Of a stretch of DNA of 64,000 bases, positions 1-8,969 are shown in pieces; the first letter of the stretch is position 1; every line of letters starts with the position of its first letter. The notes beneath the pieces are model-generated. The model was not told the DNA's origin, ran no database searches, and saw only the letters and a list, made by a program, of their open reading frames with translations. The DNA is taken from the NCBI GenBank assembly GCA_050954285.1, contig JBPBPL010000009.1:124001-188000 (forward strand). The letters are read 5' to 3'. The stretch comes from Mucilaginibacter_A sp050954285. Lineage in GTDB: Bacteria; Bacteroidota; Bacteroidia; Sphingobacteriales; Sphingobacteriaceae. A program made the translations under genes and the position numbers.

Positions 1-2191
1 AGGCCATTGCCCGGGCAAAATCTATCTTAGTAAATCGTTTTCCCTTCAATGCAAATGTTTTTGGATAATCATTTAGCTGAGCCAGAAAAGGATCGCCCAA
101 CTCCTCGTCCATGCTTCTTTTACCTGCATTTTTTTGGTGGGCAAAAGCAGTAGCGGCAGCGGCGTACTTATGTTCCCGCAAAAAAGCTGTTCCTAAAAGT
201 TCATACAAAACATCGGTTTTAACACCCGCTAACCTGACTGTTAAAAATTTGATCCATGGGTTTTTAGACTGATTTTCTTTCCACCCAAGCAACTGCTGCA
301 ACCGGCTGGAGCTAAGATACTTGTACCAGAAATCGGGGAGCATCTTGTTCTGCTGGTAGAAATAATCATTTTGCCCGGCATCAAACGATTCGCTTTTTAA
401 CAAAGCCAGTGCAGCAAGCGTTGTATCATTTTGCCGCAGATAAGCAGGTGCCAGAATGTGCAGATAGAAATCGCGGGAAGTTGTTGCAAAACGGTTGATA
501 TTGGCTTCATGCCACGCGCTGTTATTAATTACTTGCGTTTGGGTCGATTTTACTTTGTTATCCAGCCATTTAAGTGAAGGTAGTAGTTCCAACTCACTGA
601 TCCTGTCCAGCTTCTGTATATTTTGTGCCAGTAAAAGTAGCTTCACAATTTGCCGCTGATCCTGCAGTTTTGGGTTCAGCTTTTCTTTATTAGAAGCTTC
701 AATTGCTTTAAAACCGTCAGCTGTTTTCCCTTGCATCCACCATAAGTAAGCTTCGGTAAGATGGTCGATACCTGCTACGGGATATTTATTTTCTGCGGAA
801 AGCCGATCACAAAAAGCACTTAACCGTTGGATATAATTATTGTATTTAATTTGGATACTATCCGGAACAGCAGTAAAAAATTCCGTATTATTATGGATGC
901 TTTTAGATTGTGCGGAAGCTTGCTGATGGATAATTGCAGCATCAATCAACAGCATAGCAGCGGTACTTAATAAGAAAACACTGCTTAGTTTCCATACTGT
1001 TTTTACCGGTCTTTTTCTGGCAATGATCCAGGTTAAACCAATCAGTAGTAAAACCGATTCGCCAAATATCAGCCAGCCAAAAAACTTTTTCCTCGAACCG
1101 GCCCCTTTACTAGCATAAATCATCGCTTTTCTGCTGGTTTTTGCTGCCGAATCGGTTACATTTTTTAAACGAGCTGTTAAATAATAGGCTTCCAACTTAT
1201 TCACTTCCCGCACAAGCAATACGCCAACCATCGGGGACTGGGGTTGATATTGATAAACTTTTTGCAGGTTTTCCATCCCAATTTCCGGCTTGCCGAAACC
1301 GTTTATGGCATAAATTACCGCTTTGTCATCATTTGTTTTAGCCAGCGGAAGCACCTGTTCTGCCGAAACCCGGTTGTAATAATAGTTTTGGTAAGCTTGA
1401 TTGCGCCGCTCGGGCCAGTCTGCAAACACTTTAGAAAACAGGAATGCGGCTTTTACGGTATCGCCCAGTTTGCGTTCTTCACCAGCTTTTAAAGCCATAG
1501 CCCAGCCTTTTACATGGCTTTTTGAAGGATTTAAGTTAATAAAACCATCATAAATATCTTTGGCCTGCTGATAGGCCAGTCCGAAATGGAACAACCGCTG
1601 CGCTTGGTAATAATAGCGTAGTCTGATAAAAGGATCCTGTTCTGCACCGGCAAAACTTAAGGCTTTTTTTGCCGCTATGCGCAAAGCCGTTGTATCCACA
1701 GGAGTAGGTTCCCATAATTTGTAAGTGAAATTTGCTACCGGTTCTACCTGTTTGGCAAATTGATAATATTGAAGTGCGGACTGGTGGCCTGAAGCCAGTG
1801 CATTTAAAAAACTGTTGTGTGCCAAGCTATCCGGAACCCTGTTTTTACCATTTAAAAGCCAATTGTTAACTGCCTCATTCCCTGTACTATCCAGCCAATA
1901 CATGGCCTTTTCCACATCGGCAGATTTTACGTTTTCGCCCAGGTATGCAGCCCATTCATCAGCATTAATTTGTTTTTCATTGGCCGGTTCTGCCTCATCA
2001 TATAAAAACTGAAACTCGGTGAAATAGAAAGATTTGTAGTTACGATCCCCTTGCAAATTATTATGGAAAAACGAAATGTAATAATCATACGGATCGATTT
2101 CTCCGCCGCAAGCCAGATTGATGGCTACGTTGGCAAAATAGGCGCTAAAAAAGCTAACGAAAAATACGGCTGATGTTTTCCAGTTCTTCAT
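1..2191 (-). CDS. Large TPR-like membrane-anchored protein, unknown function (3' end outside window)
   Basis: I read an open frame from the ATG at 2191 leftwards past base 1 wherever I translated it. The start MKNWKTSAVFFVSFFSAYF looks like a signal peptide or membrane anchor, followed by LACGGEID. The rest is rich in aromatic and helical segments that resemble tetratricopeptide-type repeats. A second hydrophobic stretch near residues 385-430 (FFGWLIFGESVLLLIGLTWI, then another helix) is a likely transmembrane hairpin. The ATG overlaps the end of the upstream lipoprotein gene by 38 bases, so the two are probably cotranscribed. A copy of the dispersed repeat (994-1010, sister form) lies inside the frame. 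I do not recognise a family beyond TPR-like helical repeats, and no function can be assigned. Confidence 0.75.
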   Translation of the reverse strand, partial: MKNWKTSAVFFVSFFSAYFANVAINLACGGEIDPYDYYISFFHNNLQGDRNYKSFYFTEFQFLYDEAEPANEKQINADEWAAYLGENVKSADVEKAMYWLDSTGNEAVNNWLLNGKNRVPDSLAHNSFLNALASGHQSALQYYQFAKQVEPVANFTYKLWEPTPVDTTALRIAAKKALSFAGAEQDPFIRLRYYYQAQRLFHFGLAYQQAKDIYDGFINLNPSKSHVKGWAMALKAGEERKLGDTVKAAFLFSKVFADWPERRNQAYQNYYYNRVSAEQVLPLAKTNDDKAVIYAINGFGKPEIGMENLQKVYQYQPQSPMVGVLLVREVNKLEAYYLTARLKNVTDSAAKTSRKAMIYASKGAGSRKKFFGWLIFGESVLLLIGLTWIIARKRPVKTVWKLSSVFLLSTAAMLLIDAAIIHQQASAQSKSIHNNTEFFTAVPDSIQIKYNNYIQRLSAFCDRLSAENKYPVAGIDHLTEAYLWWMQGKTADGFKAIEASNKEKLNPKLQDQRQIVKLLLLAQNIQKLDRISELELLPSLKWLDNKVKSTQTQVINNSAWHEANINRFATTSRDFYLHILAPAYLRQNDTTLAALALLKSESFDAGQNDYFYQQNKMLPDFWYKYLSSSRLQQLLGWKENQSKNPWIKFLTVRLAGVKTDVLYELLGTAFLREHKYAAAATAFAHQKNAGKRSMDEELGDPFLAQLNDYPKTFALKGKRFTKIDFARAMA

Positions 2192-3176
2192 CGGTATAGT
2201 TTTTTAAAACAGGTGCGTCTAAATGAAAATAGATCAGGTTAAATGGTTCAGGCTTCATTTTCCGGGCAAGGTAAGCGCCGGTTTTGCGCAAATCATCTGC
2301 AGTACAATTTTCCCAGCGGATCTCGTCGCCCTGCTGTAAACCCAAAGATGGCCATGCTGTTTTTAGCACATAAAAGTTACTGCTTTTTTGAAGGAACAGG
2401 TTTTTATTCTGAAGTAAATTCAGGTTCAAACCTTTTGATATTCCTGCATACAGATGGTTTCTAAATACTACTGCCCAACTGAAAAGCGGCAGGCCAATAT
2501 CCATAAGTAGTGGATAGGAAGTTAAATTATTACCTAAATATTTTTTGAGTTCGGCTAAATCCAGAATAGAGTTTTGCACGCCATATTTGCGCAAGTTGCC
2601 CATGTTATAGCACATTAGCATGGCACGGCTGACAGGCGGAATACCAGCCGATTGCTGGTTTTTTAGCTGATGTAAACGCAGCGTTACCGAAAGTTTTTGG
2701 TTAAATTTCAACTGTGCCTGCAGCATTTTGAGCAGATAAAAATAGTTGTTGCGCGTACTGGCTGTCCAGTCGCAATCTACTTGTAATTCCGCAAAGCTAT
2801 TTTTGCCGCCCTGTTTTACTTTTCCGTTTACGAAATAAAGCAGCTGATGCGAAAGCTTTTCTAATTGCGCTGGCATCAGGTTTTTGAGTGCGTTGTTTAC
2901 TATAAAAACTACAGGGACTATTGCTACAAGGTCCGGAACTTTTTCTTTAAAACTGATAGGAGAAACAGGCGCAGGTAAGTTTGTATTTTCATCCCTATCT
3001 ACATCCATAATCCTAATGTAGATTTTTTTTGCCTTAGAAATATTTAAATATTTTTGCTCTGGAGGAGTAAGTTGAAAACTGGTTTTCCAATAATAAAAAC
3101 TAATTTTTACATCTCTCGGCCGACCTTGACAGCCTGCAAGCAAAAAGAATATAAAAAATATATACCAGAAGCGCAT
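2154..3176 (-). CDS. Lipoprotein with possible TIM-barrel fold, unknown function
   Basis: 340 residues. The N-terminus is a classic lipoprotein signal ending in LLAGC with the lipidated Cys at residue 16, so the protein is probably anchored in the outer or inner membrane. The body alternates strand-like and helix-like stretches (ELQVDCDWTASTRNNYF, LSVTLRLHQL, AMLMCYNMG, PLLMDIGLPLFSW). This resembles glycosidase-type TIM barrels of the GH18-like kind, but I cannot point to a catalytic motif with confidence. The 3' end overlaps the start of the following large TPR-like gene, which suggests a two-gene unit. A repeat copy (2354-2378) is embedded in the frame and encodes the peptide VLKTA. Confidence 0.75.
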   Translation of the reverse strand: MRFWYIFFIFFLLAGCQGRPRDVKISFYYWKTSFQLTPPEQKYLNISKAKKIYIRIMDVDRDENTNLPAPVSPISFKEKVPDLVAIVPVVFIVNNALKNLMPAQLEKLSHQLLYFVNGKVKQGGKNSFAELQVDCDWTASTRNNYFYLLKMLQAQLKFNQKLSVTLRLHQLKNQQSAGIPPVSRAMLMCYNMGNLRKYGVQNSILDLAELKKYLGNNLTSYPLLMDIGLPLFSWAVVFRNHLYAGISKGLNLNLLQNKNLFLQKSSNFYVLKTAWPSLGLQQGDEIRWENCTADDLRKTGAYLARKMKPEPFNLIYFHLDAPVLKNYTDEELENISRIFR

Positions 3177-3615
3177 TCCAGTTAAATAATTATTGATAAA
3201 CTGTTTTACGTAAGAAGCTTAATATTTTATAGCTATTTGATTATTTATGCTCAAAACAGTTATAAAACAGGGAATTTCTTTATTATTGAATAAGAAACAA
3301 AAGGTTAAATTTAATCAAAAAAACACTTAACAGTTATAAATTTATTTTTCCTAAACCAGTTCATAATAGTTACGGACCAGCTGGTATGTTAAAAAATATA
3401 CCAAGTTTTTCGAATAACTTATGTTTTAGATTTTCAATAAAATCATTAGAAAACAGGTTTTATAATTTTAATACCGCTTATTTAAGGTTGTATTCCTTTC
3501 AAATTCATAAAACGAAACAAATCCGATGATAACACACAAGTCCGCTTCAGTACATTGAACGAAAAAACTTAATCTGCTATAATAATCTGGACTTAAAATA
3601 ACAGGCTCACCTATT
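3177..3615. other. AT-rich intergenic region, no gene seen
   Basis: A gap of 439 bases between two genes on the minus strand. It is strongly AT-rich, with runs of A and T and several short TTTTATAATTTT-like stretches. I see no open frame, RNA gene, dispersed-repeat copy or clear rho-independent hairpin. It presumably carries the promoter of the lipoprotein/TPR pair on its left side. Confidence 0.5.
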
Positions 3616-4320
3616 TTATTTGCTGTTTAGGCTGTATTTTAACCATACTACGTCGTCTTCCAACTGTCTTACTTCTTTTAGTTTTAGAAGCGTAGCAGGC
3701 TTTTTGGAAAGATACTCACTTACTTCAAAGGTTGTTGGTGATTTGGGCGTGCCATCAGCAATGGGTAGCACGAGTAAACTTAGCTCATCGATCAGCCCTG
3801 CATTCAGCAGAGAACCGTTTAAATGTCCTCCGCCTTCAGCCATCAGGGTTTTAATAGGAAAAAGTGTTGCCAACTGATCTAGGGCATTTTTAAAATCGAT
3901 ACTGTTTTTACCGGTAAAAATATAGGAAATACGTTTTTGTTGTAAGTAATACAGGTACTCGTCGCTGACCTGCTCGGTGAGCACTTCAATAATATGGTCA
4001 CCACCAGTTTCGTTGCTTTTCCATCCCAGCTTTCCATGTGCATCAATTGCTACAGCAAAAGACGTAGCGTTTTTATCTCCTATAAAAGCTTCCCTAACTA
4101 TAGGAGCATCAGGCTTAATAAGTTCAGGTTTTACACCGCCAGAAAAATCTTTTTCCATAGTTACCCTGCCACACATCCAGGCCTGGCTTTCAAACGTATC
4201 GTGGTATTTCTCAAAAAATCCTGAATAAATTTTTACTAACTCCTGATTGCCCCAACTAGCAGAAATAATCTTGCCATCTACGGTAGACATCATATGACAG
4301 ATCACATGGAGTTTTTTCAT
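3616..4320 (-). CDS. RibD C-terminal / dihydrofolate-reductase-fold family protein
   Basis: 234 residues, a single RibD_C domain. The start MKKLHVICHMMSTVDGKI matches the first strand and loop of this NADPH-dependent reductase fold. Near residue 160, MAEGGGHLNGSLLNAGLIDE is the usual glycine-rich nucleotide-binding segment followed by the LIDEL helix. In riboflavin synthesis this fold reduces the pyrimidine ribosyl intermediate. Stand-alone copies without the deaminase half, such as this one, are widespread and mostly of unknown substrate. No riboflavin gene is adjacent, so a riboflavin role is not supported by context. Fold assignment is firm; substrate is unknown. Confidence 0.85.
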   Translation of the reverse strand: MKKLHVICHMMSTVDGKIISASWGNQELVKIYSGFFEKYHDTFESQAWMCGRVTMEKDFSGGVKPELIKPDAPIVREAFIGDKNATSFAVAIDAHGKLGWKSNETGGDHIIEVLTEQVSDEYLYYLQQKRISYIFTGKNSIDFKNALDQLATLFPIKTLMAEGGGHLNGSLLNAGLIDELSLLVLPIADGTPKSPTTFEVSEYLSKKPATLLKLKEVRQLEDDVVWLKYSLNSK

Positions 4321-4450
4321 AGTCTTTCTTTTATGATCTGTTTAAATAAATAGTCAGAATTCATATATTAAATTACCTTGAATTGAAGGAGAAAGAGTTA
4401 TCGGTGCTTTTGCCGGAGTAATCTGGTTTTAAGATCAACCTTTAATGCTG

Positions 4451-4918
4451 TTATTTCATCAAAACCACACCGGTGCCAAGTGCCAGCGCATCTTCTGCTA
4501 CGCCTAAATATACATCTTTAACATCCAGTAATCCACCAGCGTACTTACGAAGATAAAAGAAAGCATAACTGCCGGCTAATGCGCTTACGCCACCCAGCAT
4601 AATGCCTTTAGTTAAATTTTCTTTGTTGTTTGTAGCAATGATGGCTCCGCAAAGGGCTCCGCTTGCAATACGTCCCAGTATTTGCGGGAAACCGATCCTG
4701 TCGGAAGCAGCCGGTAACTTATCACCAACAACTTCGCCTGCACAAAGCAGTTTAGTTATTCCGGCAGTTACAGGTGATTGTATAAAACCGAGTTTAGACT
4801 GCTGTAAAGCCAGACTGTGCGTTTTACTGAGATAATGGCTCAGTATTCCGATACCGAAGCTGCCGCGCATGGCTGAAACCATCCCAAAGCCAATGATTTG
4901 TTTGTTAGTGCTGTTCAT
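4451..4918 (-). CDS. DUF4126-like small membrane protein
   Basis: 155 residues with several hydrophobic glycine/alanine-rich helices and short loops. Segments GFGMVSAMRGSFGIGILSHYL, IASGALCGAIIATNN and IMLGGVSALAGSYAFFYL are likely membrane spans. The pattern fits the DUF4126 family of small integral membrane proteins with no established function. It is divergent from the luciferase-like oxidoreductase at 5165; the shared 246-base gap carries repeated GTTAC/GTAAC pentamers that might be regulator sites. Family call is from overall pattern, not a catalytic motif. Confidence 0.65.
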   Translation of the reverse strand: MNSTNKQIIGFGMVSAMRGSFGIGILSHYLSKTHSLALQQSKLGFIQSPVTAGITKLLCAGEVVGDKLPAASDRIGFPQILGRIASGALCGAIIATNNKENLTKGIMLGGVSALAGSYAFFYLRKYAGGLLDVKDVYLGVAEDALALGTGVVLMK

Positions 4919-5164
4919 GTTTTAAATAGTTACTACAGGGGAACCTGATTTGCATCCTATTGTTTAAGTGAACCGTTTATTACCATAAAGTAACTACTAA
5001 CCTATAGTAACCAGTTAATATCACAGAAAGATATAGTTACATTTGAACAAAGTGTAATAGCTGATATTACAACGTTTGTTTTGCAGTAAATTACTAAAAA
5101 TAAGCATGGATGCTCCATGCCTATTTTTGATTTACATCTTCTACATTTTAAGGATTTATGATTT

Positions 5165-6169
5165 ATGGAGTTAGGCATATACTCATTTGGTGACCTGGTT
5201 ACTAGCCCGGCAAATGGCACCAAAATTACCGCTGAAGAGCGCATGCGCCAGATGCTCGAAATGGCACGGATGGCAGACGGCTGGGGGCTGGATGTGCTGG
5301 GTATTGGAGAGCACCATTCCTTGAAATTTGTCAATTCCGCTACGGCTACTACTTTGTCTGCCATGGCCGCAGTTACCAGACGGATCAGGCTGACCAGTTC
5401 CACTACGCTACTTAGCACGGCAGATCCGGTTCGTATTTTCCAGGAGTTTGCTACTGCGGACCTGATCTCAGGCGGACGTATTGAACTCATCTTCGGCCGT
5501 GGGGCATTCACAGATAACTTTCCCCTGTTTGGATTTGACCTTAAGGACTATGATGCTTTGTTTATGGAGAAGCTGGAGTTATTTTCCCTGCTAAACGCAA
5601 ATGAAAGAGTTACCTGGAAAGGAAAATTCAGGCCTGAACTGATAAATCAGGAAATTGCTCCACGGCCGGTACAAAAAAAACTTCCGGTATGGATTGGTGC
5701 CGGCTCACCTCAGAGCATATCACGTGCAGCATTACTTGGTTATCCGGTAGCTGTGCCGATACTGGGAGGAACACTGTCTGGCTATGCCCGTTTGGGAAGT
5801 ATCTACCGCCAGGCATGGCAGCCGCAGGAAAATACAAAAATGCAAATCAGTGTATTTTCTCATCTGCATGTAACGGAAACTTCTCAGCAAACCCGCAAAG
5901 ACTTTTATCCTTATTATTCCGCTTATCTGGAACCTCTTTTTAAAGGACCAATGCCGGTACAGCAGTATCAGCAGATGCTTTCTGCGGATGGCTCCTTAAT
6001 AGGAGGCAGCGTGCAGGAAGTGATCGACAAGATTATGTTTCTGAAAGAAAAGATGGGAATGACCCGCTATGTCGGACAGATTGATATTGGCGGTCAGGAC
6101 TTTGCAGCTGTCGCCAAAGGCATAGAACTGTTTGCAACCAAAGTAGCTCCCGTGGTCAGGGCAGGTTAA
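5165..6169 (+). CDS. Luciferase-like (LLM class) flavin-dependent oxidoreductase
   Basis: 334 residues, full length for the family. MELGIYSFGDL is the first strand of the luciferase TIM barrel. GLDVLGIGEHHSLKF carries the EHH motif near residues 48-50 that is typical of bacterial luciferase-like monooxygenases, and ADLISGGRIELIFGRGAF is the conserved barrel segment that contacts flavin. These enzymes use reduced FMN or F420; Bacteroidota normally lack F420, so FMN is the likely cofactor (inference). The substrate is unknown. The gene stands alone between a divergent DUF4126 gene and the peroxide-response genes. Confidence 0.88.
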   Translation: MELGIYSFGDLVTSPANGTKITAEERMRQMLEMARMADGWGLDVLGIGEHHSLKFVNSATATTLSAMAAVTRRIRLTSSTTLLSTADPVRIFQEFATADLISGGRIELIFGRGAFTDNFPLFGFDLKDYDALFMEKLELFSLLNANERVTWKGKFRPELINQEIAPRPVQKKLPVWIGAGSPQSISRAALLGYPVAVPILGGTLSGYARLGSIYRQAWQPQENTKMQISVFSHLHVTETSQQTRKDFYPYYSAYLEPLFKGPMPVQQYQQMLSADGSLIGGSVQEVIDKIMFLKEKMGMTRYVGQIDIGGQDFAAVAKGIELFATKVAPVVRAG

Positions 6170-6399
6170 AAAGTAATCATATGGTAAGTATACACTTCAT
6201 TGAAAAATAGTTATAGAGGTGGTGTTTAAACATAAAACAAATTCTAAAGAGCAGTTACTTATATATAAACCAAGATGGTAGGCAGCATAAGTGTAGGCCG
6301 ATTATTCATATAAACGGCTATTCCGCGTTCAATTCCTTTCATCGCTGAGTAATTTAGATGAAACAAGAATCAAACATTAACACAATTTAAAGGTTAATT

Positions 6400-6421
6400 A
6401 ATTGCGCACAATTTAATTTTG
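6400..6421 (+). promoter_or_regulatory. Probable OhrR operator and -7 promoter element of ohrR
   Basis: A perfect palindrome AATTGCGCACAATT lies at 6400-6413, directly followed by TAATTTTG at 6414-6421, which fits the Bacteroidota -7 consensus TAnnTTTG. The ATG of ohrR is at 6426. OhrR sites in other bacteria are AT-rich inverted repeats with AATTG/CAATT arms, so this is a good candidate for autorepression. A clear -33 TTTG is missing, so the promoter part is less sure than the operator. Confidence 0.5.
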
Positions 6422-6425
6422 TAAA

Positions 6426-6848
6426 ATGGAAACGGTTTTTTTAGAAAATCAGTTATGTTTTAAGCTGTATGCTTTGTCCCGGCAAATAACCAATTTGTAT
6501 CGTCCTCTATTAGAAGAAATCGGTCTTACTTATCCCCAATATCTGGTAATGCTTCTTTTATGGCAGGAAAATCTGTTGTCGGTTAAAGCATTAGGCGAAC
6601 GCTTATATTTAGATAGCGGTACACTTACGCCATTACTAAAAAGATTGCAGCAAAAACAGTTGCTTACCCGAATTCGTGATGTGGCAGACGAGAGGAGTGT
6701 GCTGGTTGAGTTAACGGACGCTGGCAGAAAAATGCAGCAAAAAGCAAAGTGCATTCCCGAAGAACTAAATAAAACACTTGGCCTGGATGCAGCAGAACAT
6801 CAGGCAATAAAATCAACGTTAGATCAAATGTTAATGCAGCTTAACTAA
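6426..6848 (+). CDS. ohrR: OhrR, MarR-family organic peroxide sensor/repressor
   Basis: 140 residues, a winged-helix MarR protein. The N-terminal sequence LCFKLYALSRQI carries the single reactive cysteine at residue 11 in the context conserved among OhrR proteins, where oxidation by organic hydroperoxides releases the repressor from DNA. SVKALGERLYLDSGTLTPLLKRL is the helix-turn-helix, and RDVADERSVLVELT is the wing. The Ohr peroxidase gene lies 1.2 kb downstream on the same strand with one oxidoreductase gene between, which supports the assignment. A second cysteine (in AKCIP, about residue 116) could allow a 2-Cys mechanism. Confidence 0.9.
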   Translation: METVFLENQLCFKLYALSRQITNLYRPLLEEIGLTYPQYLVMLLLWQENLLSVKALGERLYLDSGTLTPLLKRLQQKQLLTRIRDVADERSVLVELTDAGRKMQQKAKCIPEELNKTLGLDAAEHQAIKSTLDQMLMQLN

Positions 6849-6885
6849 GCTGTTCATTTCACAATATCATTAATAATTATAATAA

Positions 6886-7884
6886 ATGCAAGCAAAGCAA
6901 ATTGTACTGGCTAAACGCCCGGAGGGATTACCAACACGAGAAAATTTTAGGTTAGAAGAAATAGATTTACCCGAACTGAAAGATGGCCAGCTGCTTTTAG
7001 AAGCACAATATATTTCGCCAGACCCTTATTTGCGCGGCCGGATGAATGAATCTCCCATTCCCGGAGCGGCATTCGAATTAAACAAGCCGTTTGTTGGTGC
7101 CGTAGTTGCCAAAGTATCAGCAAGCAAAACGGCTGATTTTAAAGCTGGCGATATGGTTTCGGGCAATCTGCCCTGGGCAACTGCAATAATTGCCGAAGCC
7201 AAACAACTTCAAAAAATAGACACTTCCGAAATTCCTGCAAGTGCTTACGTTGGCTTTTTGGGCATGACGGGTTTAACCGGTTATTTTGGTTTGCTGGATG
7301 TTGGAAAGCCGAAAAAGGGAGAAACTGTTGTGATTTCCGGAGCTGCCGGCGCCATCGGAACAATCATCGGGCAAATTGCAAAACTGAAAGAATGCCGCGT
7401 AATTGGTTTGGCCGGTTCTGATGAAAAGGTAAAACTTTTAAAAGCGGAATTTGGGTATGATGAAGTGATCAACTATAAAACTGAAAACATCAGCGAAGCA
7501 CTAAAAGCTGCCTGCCCAAAAGGTGTTGATGTTTATTTTGATAATGTTGGCGGCGAAATTTCAGAAACAGTTTTGCAGCATTTAGCGATGTATGGCCGCG
7601 CGGTAATTTGTGGTGGCATTTCAACTTATAATAATTCAGGCGATAAACAAAGTAACCTTAACCTTTTGCCGTTGGTACTTAACCGCAGTGCTACCGTTCA
7701 GGGCTTTCATGTTACCAATTATACAGCGCAGTTTCCGGAAGCTGTTGCCCAGCTTTCGGCTTGGTTTAAAGAAGGGAAAATCAAAAATAAAGAAACAATT
7801 ATCAAAGGTTTTGAGAATTTGCCCGAAGCTTTTCTGGGATTATTTTCCGGTACAAATGTTGGAAAAATGCTGGTGAAGATTTAA
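6886..7884 (+). CDS. NADP-dependent medium-chain oxidoreductase (leukotriene B4 dehydrogenase / CurA-like)
   Basis: 332 residues, medium-chain dehydrogenase/reductase without the zinc ligands. YISPDPYLRGRMNE near residue 42 is the signature of the prostaglandin/leukotriene reductase branch. TVVISGAAGAIGTIIGQIAK is the Rossmann nucleotide-binding loop (residues about 146-165), and VDVYFDNVGGEI is the conserved strand after it. Relatives reduce alpha,beta-unsaturated ketones and aldehydes with NADPH. It starts 37 bases after ohrR and precedes ohr, so it may detoxify reactive carbonyls formed from lipid peroxides (inference from position). Confidence 0.88.
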   Translation: MQAKQIVLAKRPEGLPTRENFRLEEIDLPELKDGQLLLEAQYISPDPYLRGRMNESPIPGAAFELNKPFVGAVVAKVSASKTADFKAGDMVSGNLPWATAIIAEAKQLQKIDTSEIPASAYVGFLGMTGLTGYFGLLDVGKPKKGETVVISGAAGAIGTIIGQIAKLKECRVIGLAGSDEKVKLLKAEFGYDEVINYKTENISEALKAACPKGVDVYFDNVGGEISETVLQHLAMYGRAVICGGISTYNNSGDKQSNLNLLPLVLNRSATVQGFHVTNYTAQFPEAVAQLSAWFKEGKIKNKETIIKGFENLPEAFLGLFSGTNVGKMLVKI

Positions 7885-7913
7885 AATCAACACAAATTTT
7901 CTGATCGGTTATG

Positions 7914-7983
7914 ATGCTTCTTTTATCACCTAAAAAACAATGATTTTTCATCGAATCCAATTTTTAGGCGATAAAAGAAGTAT
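7914..7983. repeat. Inverted pair of the dispersed ATGCTTCTTTTATC repeat
   Basis: The left unit (7914-7936) reads ATGCTTCTTTTATCACC then TAAAAA. The right unit (7961-7983), on the other strand, reads ATACTTCTTTTATCGCC then TAAAAA. The two arms are complementary over about 23 bases with two mismatches, enclosing a 24-base loop. The pair lies between the oxidoreductase stop and the ohr gene, so it could act as an RNA hairpin that insulates ohr expression (inference). Confidence 0.85.
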
Positions 7984-8074
7984 GATGATTGTTTATAACA
8001 TCCTTTAAATTAACAAAGTAGCACTCACAAAAACACAAATTAATTTCAATCTCAAAACTCACAACAAATAAAAA

Positions 8075-8491
8075 ATGGAAAAAATGTATACGGCGAAAGC
8101 CACAGCAACTGGCGGCCGTAATGGTCATGTTAAATCTGATAACGGTGTTTTGGACATCGAGGTAAGAACGCCGCAATCTTTGGGTGGCCCAAAAGGCGAT
8201 TACCTGAACCCGGAAATATTATTTGCAGGCGGTTATGCGGCTTGTTTTGATAATGCTTTGCTAAATATCATCCGTGCCGAAAAAATAAAAGCGGGTACAA
8301 CTTCGGTAACTGCGGAAGTTAGTTTGGGCAAAAAAGAAGATGGTAGTTATAATTTAGAAGTTACGCTAGAGGTAGAAGTTCCGGGTGTGGAACGTTCTGT
8401 TGCCGAAGAACTGGTAAATAAAGCACATCATGGCTGCCCATATTCTAATGCTACACGCGGCAATGTAGAAGTTACTTTGATTGTAAAATAA
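8075..8491 (+). CDS. ohr: Organic hydroperoxide resistance protein Ohr
   Basis: 138 residues, the standard length of the OsmC/Ohr family. The two redox cysteines are visible: Cys57 in GGYAACFDNAL and Cys121 in HHGCPYSNATRGN. They form the disulfide used by this thiol peroxidase to reduce organic and lipid hydroperoxides, usually recycled by lipoylated proteins. TATATGGRNGHVKSD near the N-terminus is also typical of Ohr rather than OsmC. Gene order with ohrR upstream supports induction by organic peroxides. A 21-bp hairpin follows the stop codon. Confidence 0.95.
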   Translation: MEKMYTAKATATGGRNGHVKSDNGVLDIEVRTPQSLGGPKGDYLNPEILFAGGYAACFDNALLNIIRAEKIKAGTTSVTAEVSLGKKEDGSYNLEVTLEVEVPGVERSVAEELVNKAHHGCPYSNATRGNVEVTLIVK

Positions 8492-8515
8492 AGAATTATC
8501 TCTTTTAACTATCAT

Positions 8516-8564
8516 AATGACTTATTGATAAGCATTGAATTATAATGCTTACCAATAAGTCATT
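8516..8564. terminator. Long hairpin after ohr
   Basis: The arms 8516-8536 and 8544-8564 are complementary over 21 bases with a single G-T wobble and a 7-base loop. No clear T-run follows, so it may act as an mRNA-stabilising or weak terminating structure rather than a classical rho-independent terminator. It is unrelated in sequence to the dispersed repeat. Confidence 0.6.
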
Positions 8565-8969
8565 AATAATACGCTTGCGCAGTCATCTCAAGATGAAATT
8601 GCGAAAAAAATGTAGTATTGATGGAAAAGTAATATCCTCTCGTAAAACTTGGCCAGTATAATGTAAGTGTTAAATAGTAGCCGGTTCTTATTTTTAGCTG
8701 ATGAAAGATAGAACACTGGTGGCAGGAATATAACTCCTTCAGGCCACACAGCTTACCAAGAGATTTGACGCATGAAGAGCTCCTGTAAAAAGCAAAATAA
8801 CGCCCGGTTCTCTATTATGAATGGCTGAATAATCGGGAGAAAGTCAAATCAATAGAAAAATCTACTTCTGAGATATACTAGAAATGTGAAGCTTACAAGC
8901 AATAACTTCTTCTTTCCAGCATGTTGTACGATGTTTATTTGAATTGGTAGCTATTGATTTTTTGTAAAA
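8565..8969. other. Gene-free stretch between ohr and the HxlR gene
   Basis: About 400 bases between the ohr hairpin and the 3' end of the HxlR gene. No frame longer than a few dozen codons was apparent, with stops in all frames I read. The base composition is less AT-rich than ordinary intergenic DNA here, which would fit a decayed gene, but I could not recognise one. No repeat copy with the dispersed consensus is present. Confidence 0.4.

Noticed and set aside
5002..5511. A minus-strand frame of about 169 codons overlapping the LLM oxidoreductase start
   Set aside because: It is the antisense shadow of a well-supported gene and has no recognisable motif or signal.
8565..8969. A possible decayed gene between ohr and the HxlR gene
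   Set aside because: No recognisable homology and stops in every frame I read; recorded only as a gene-free stretch.
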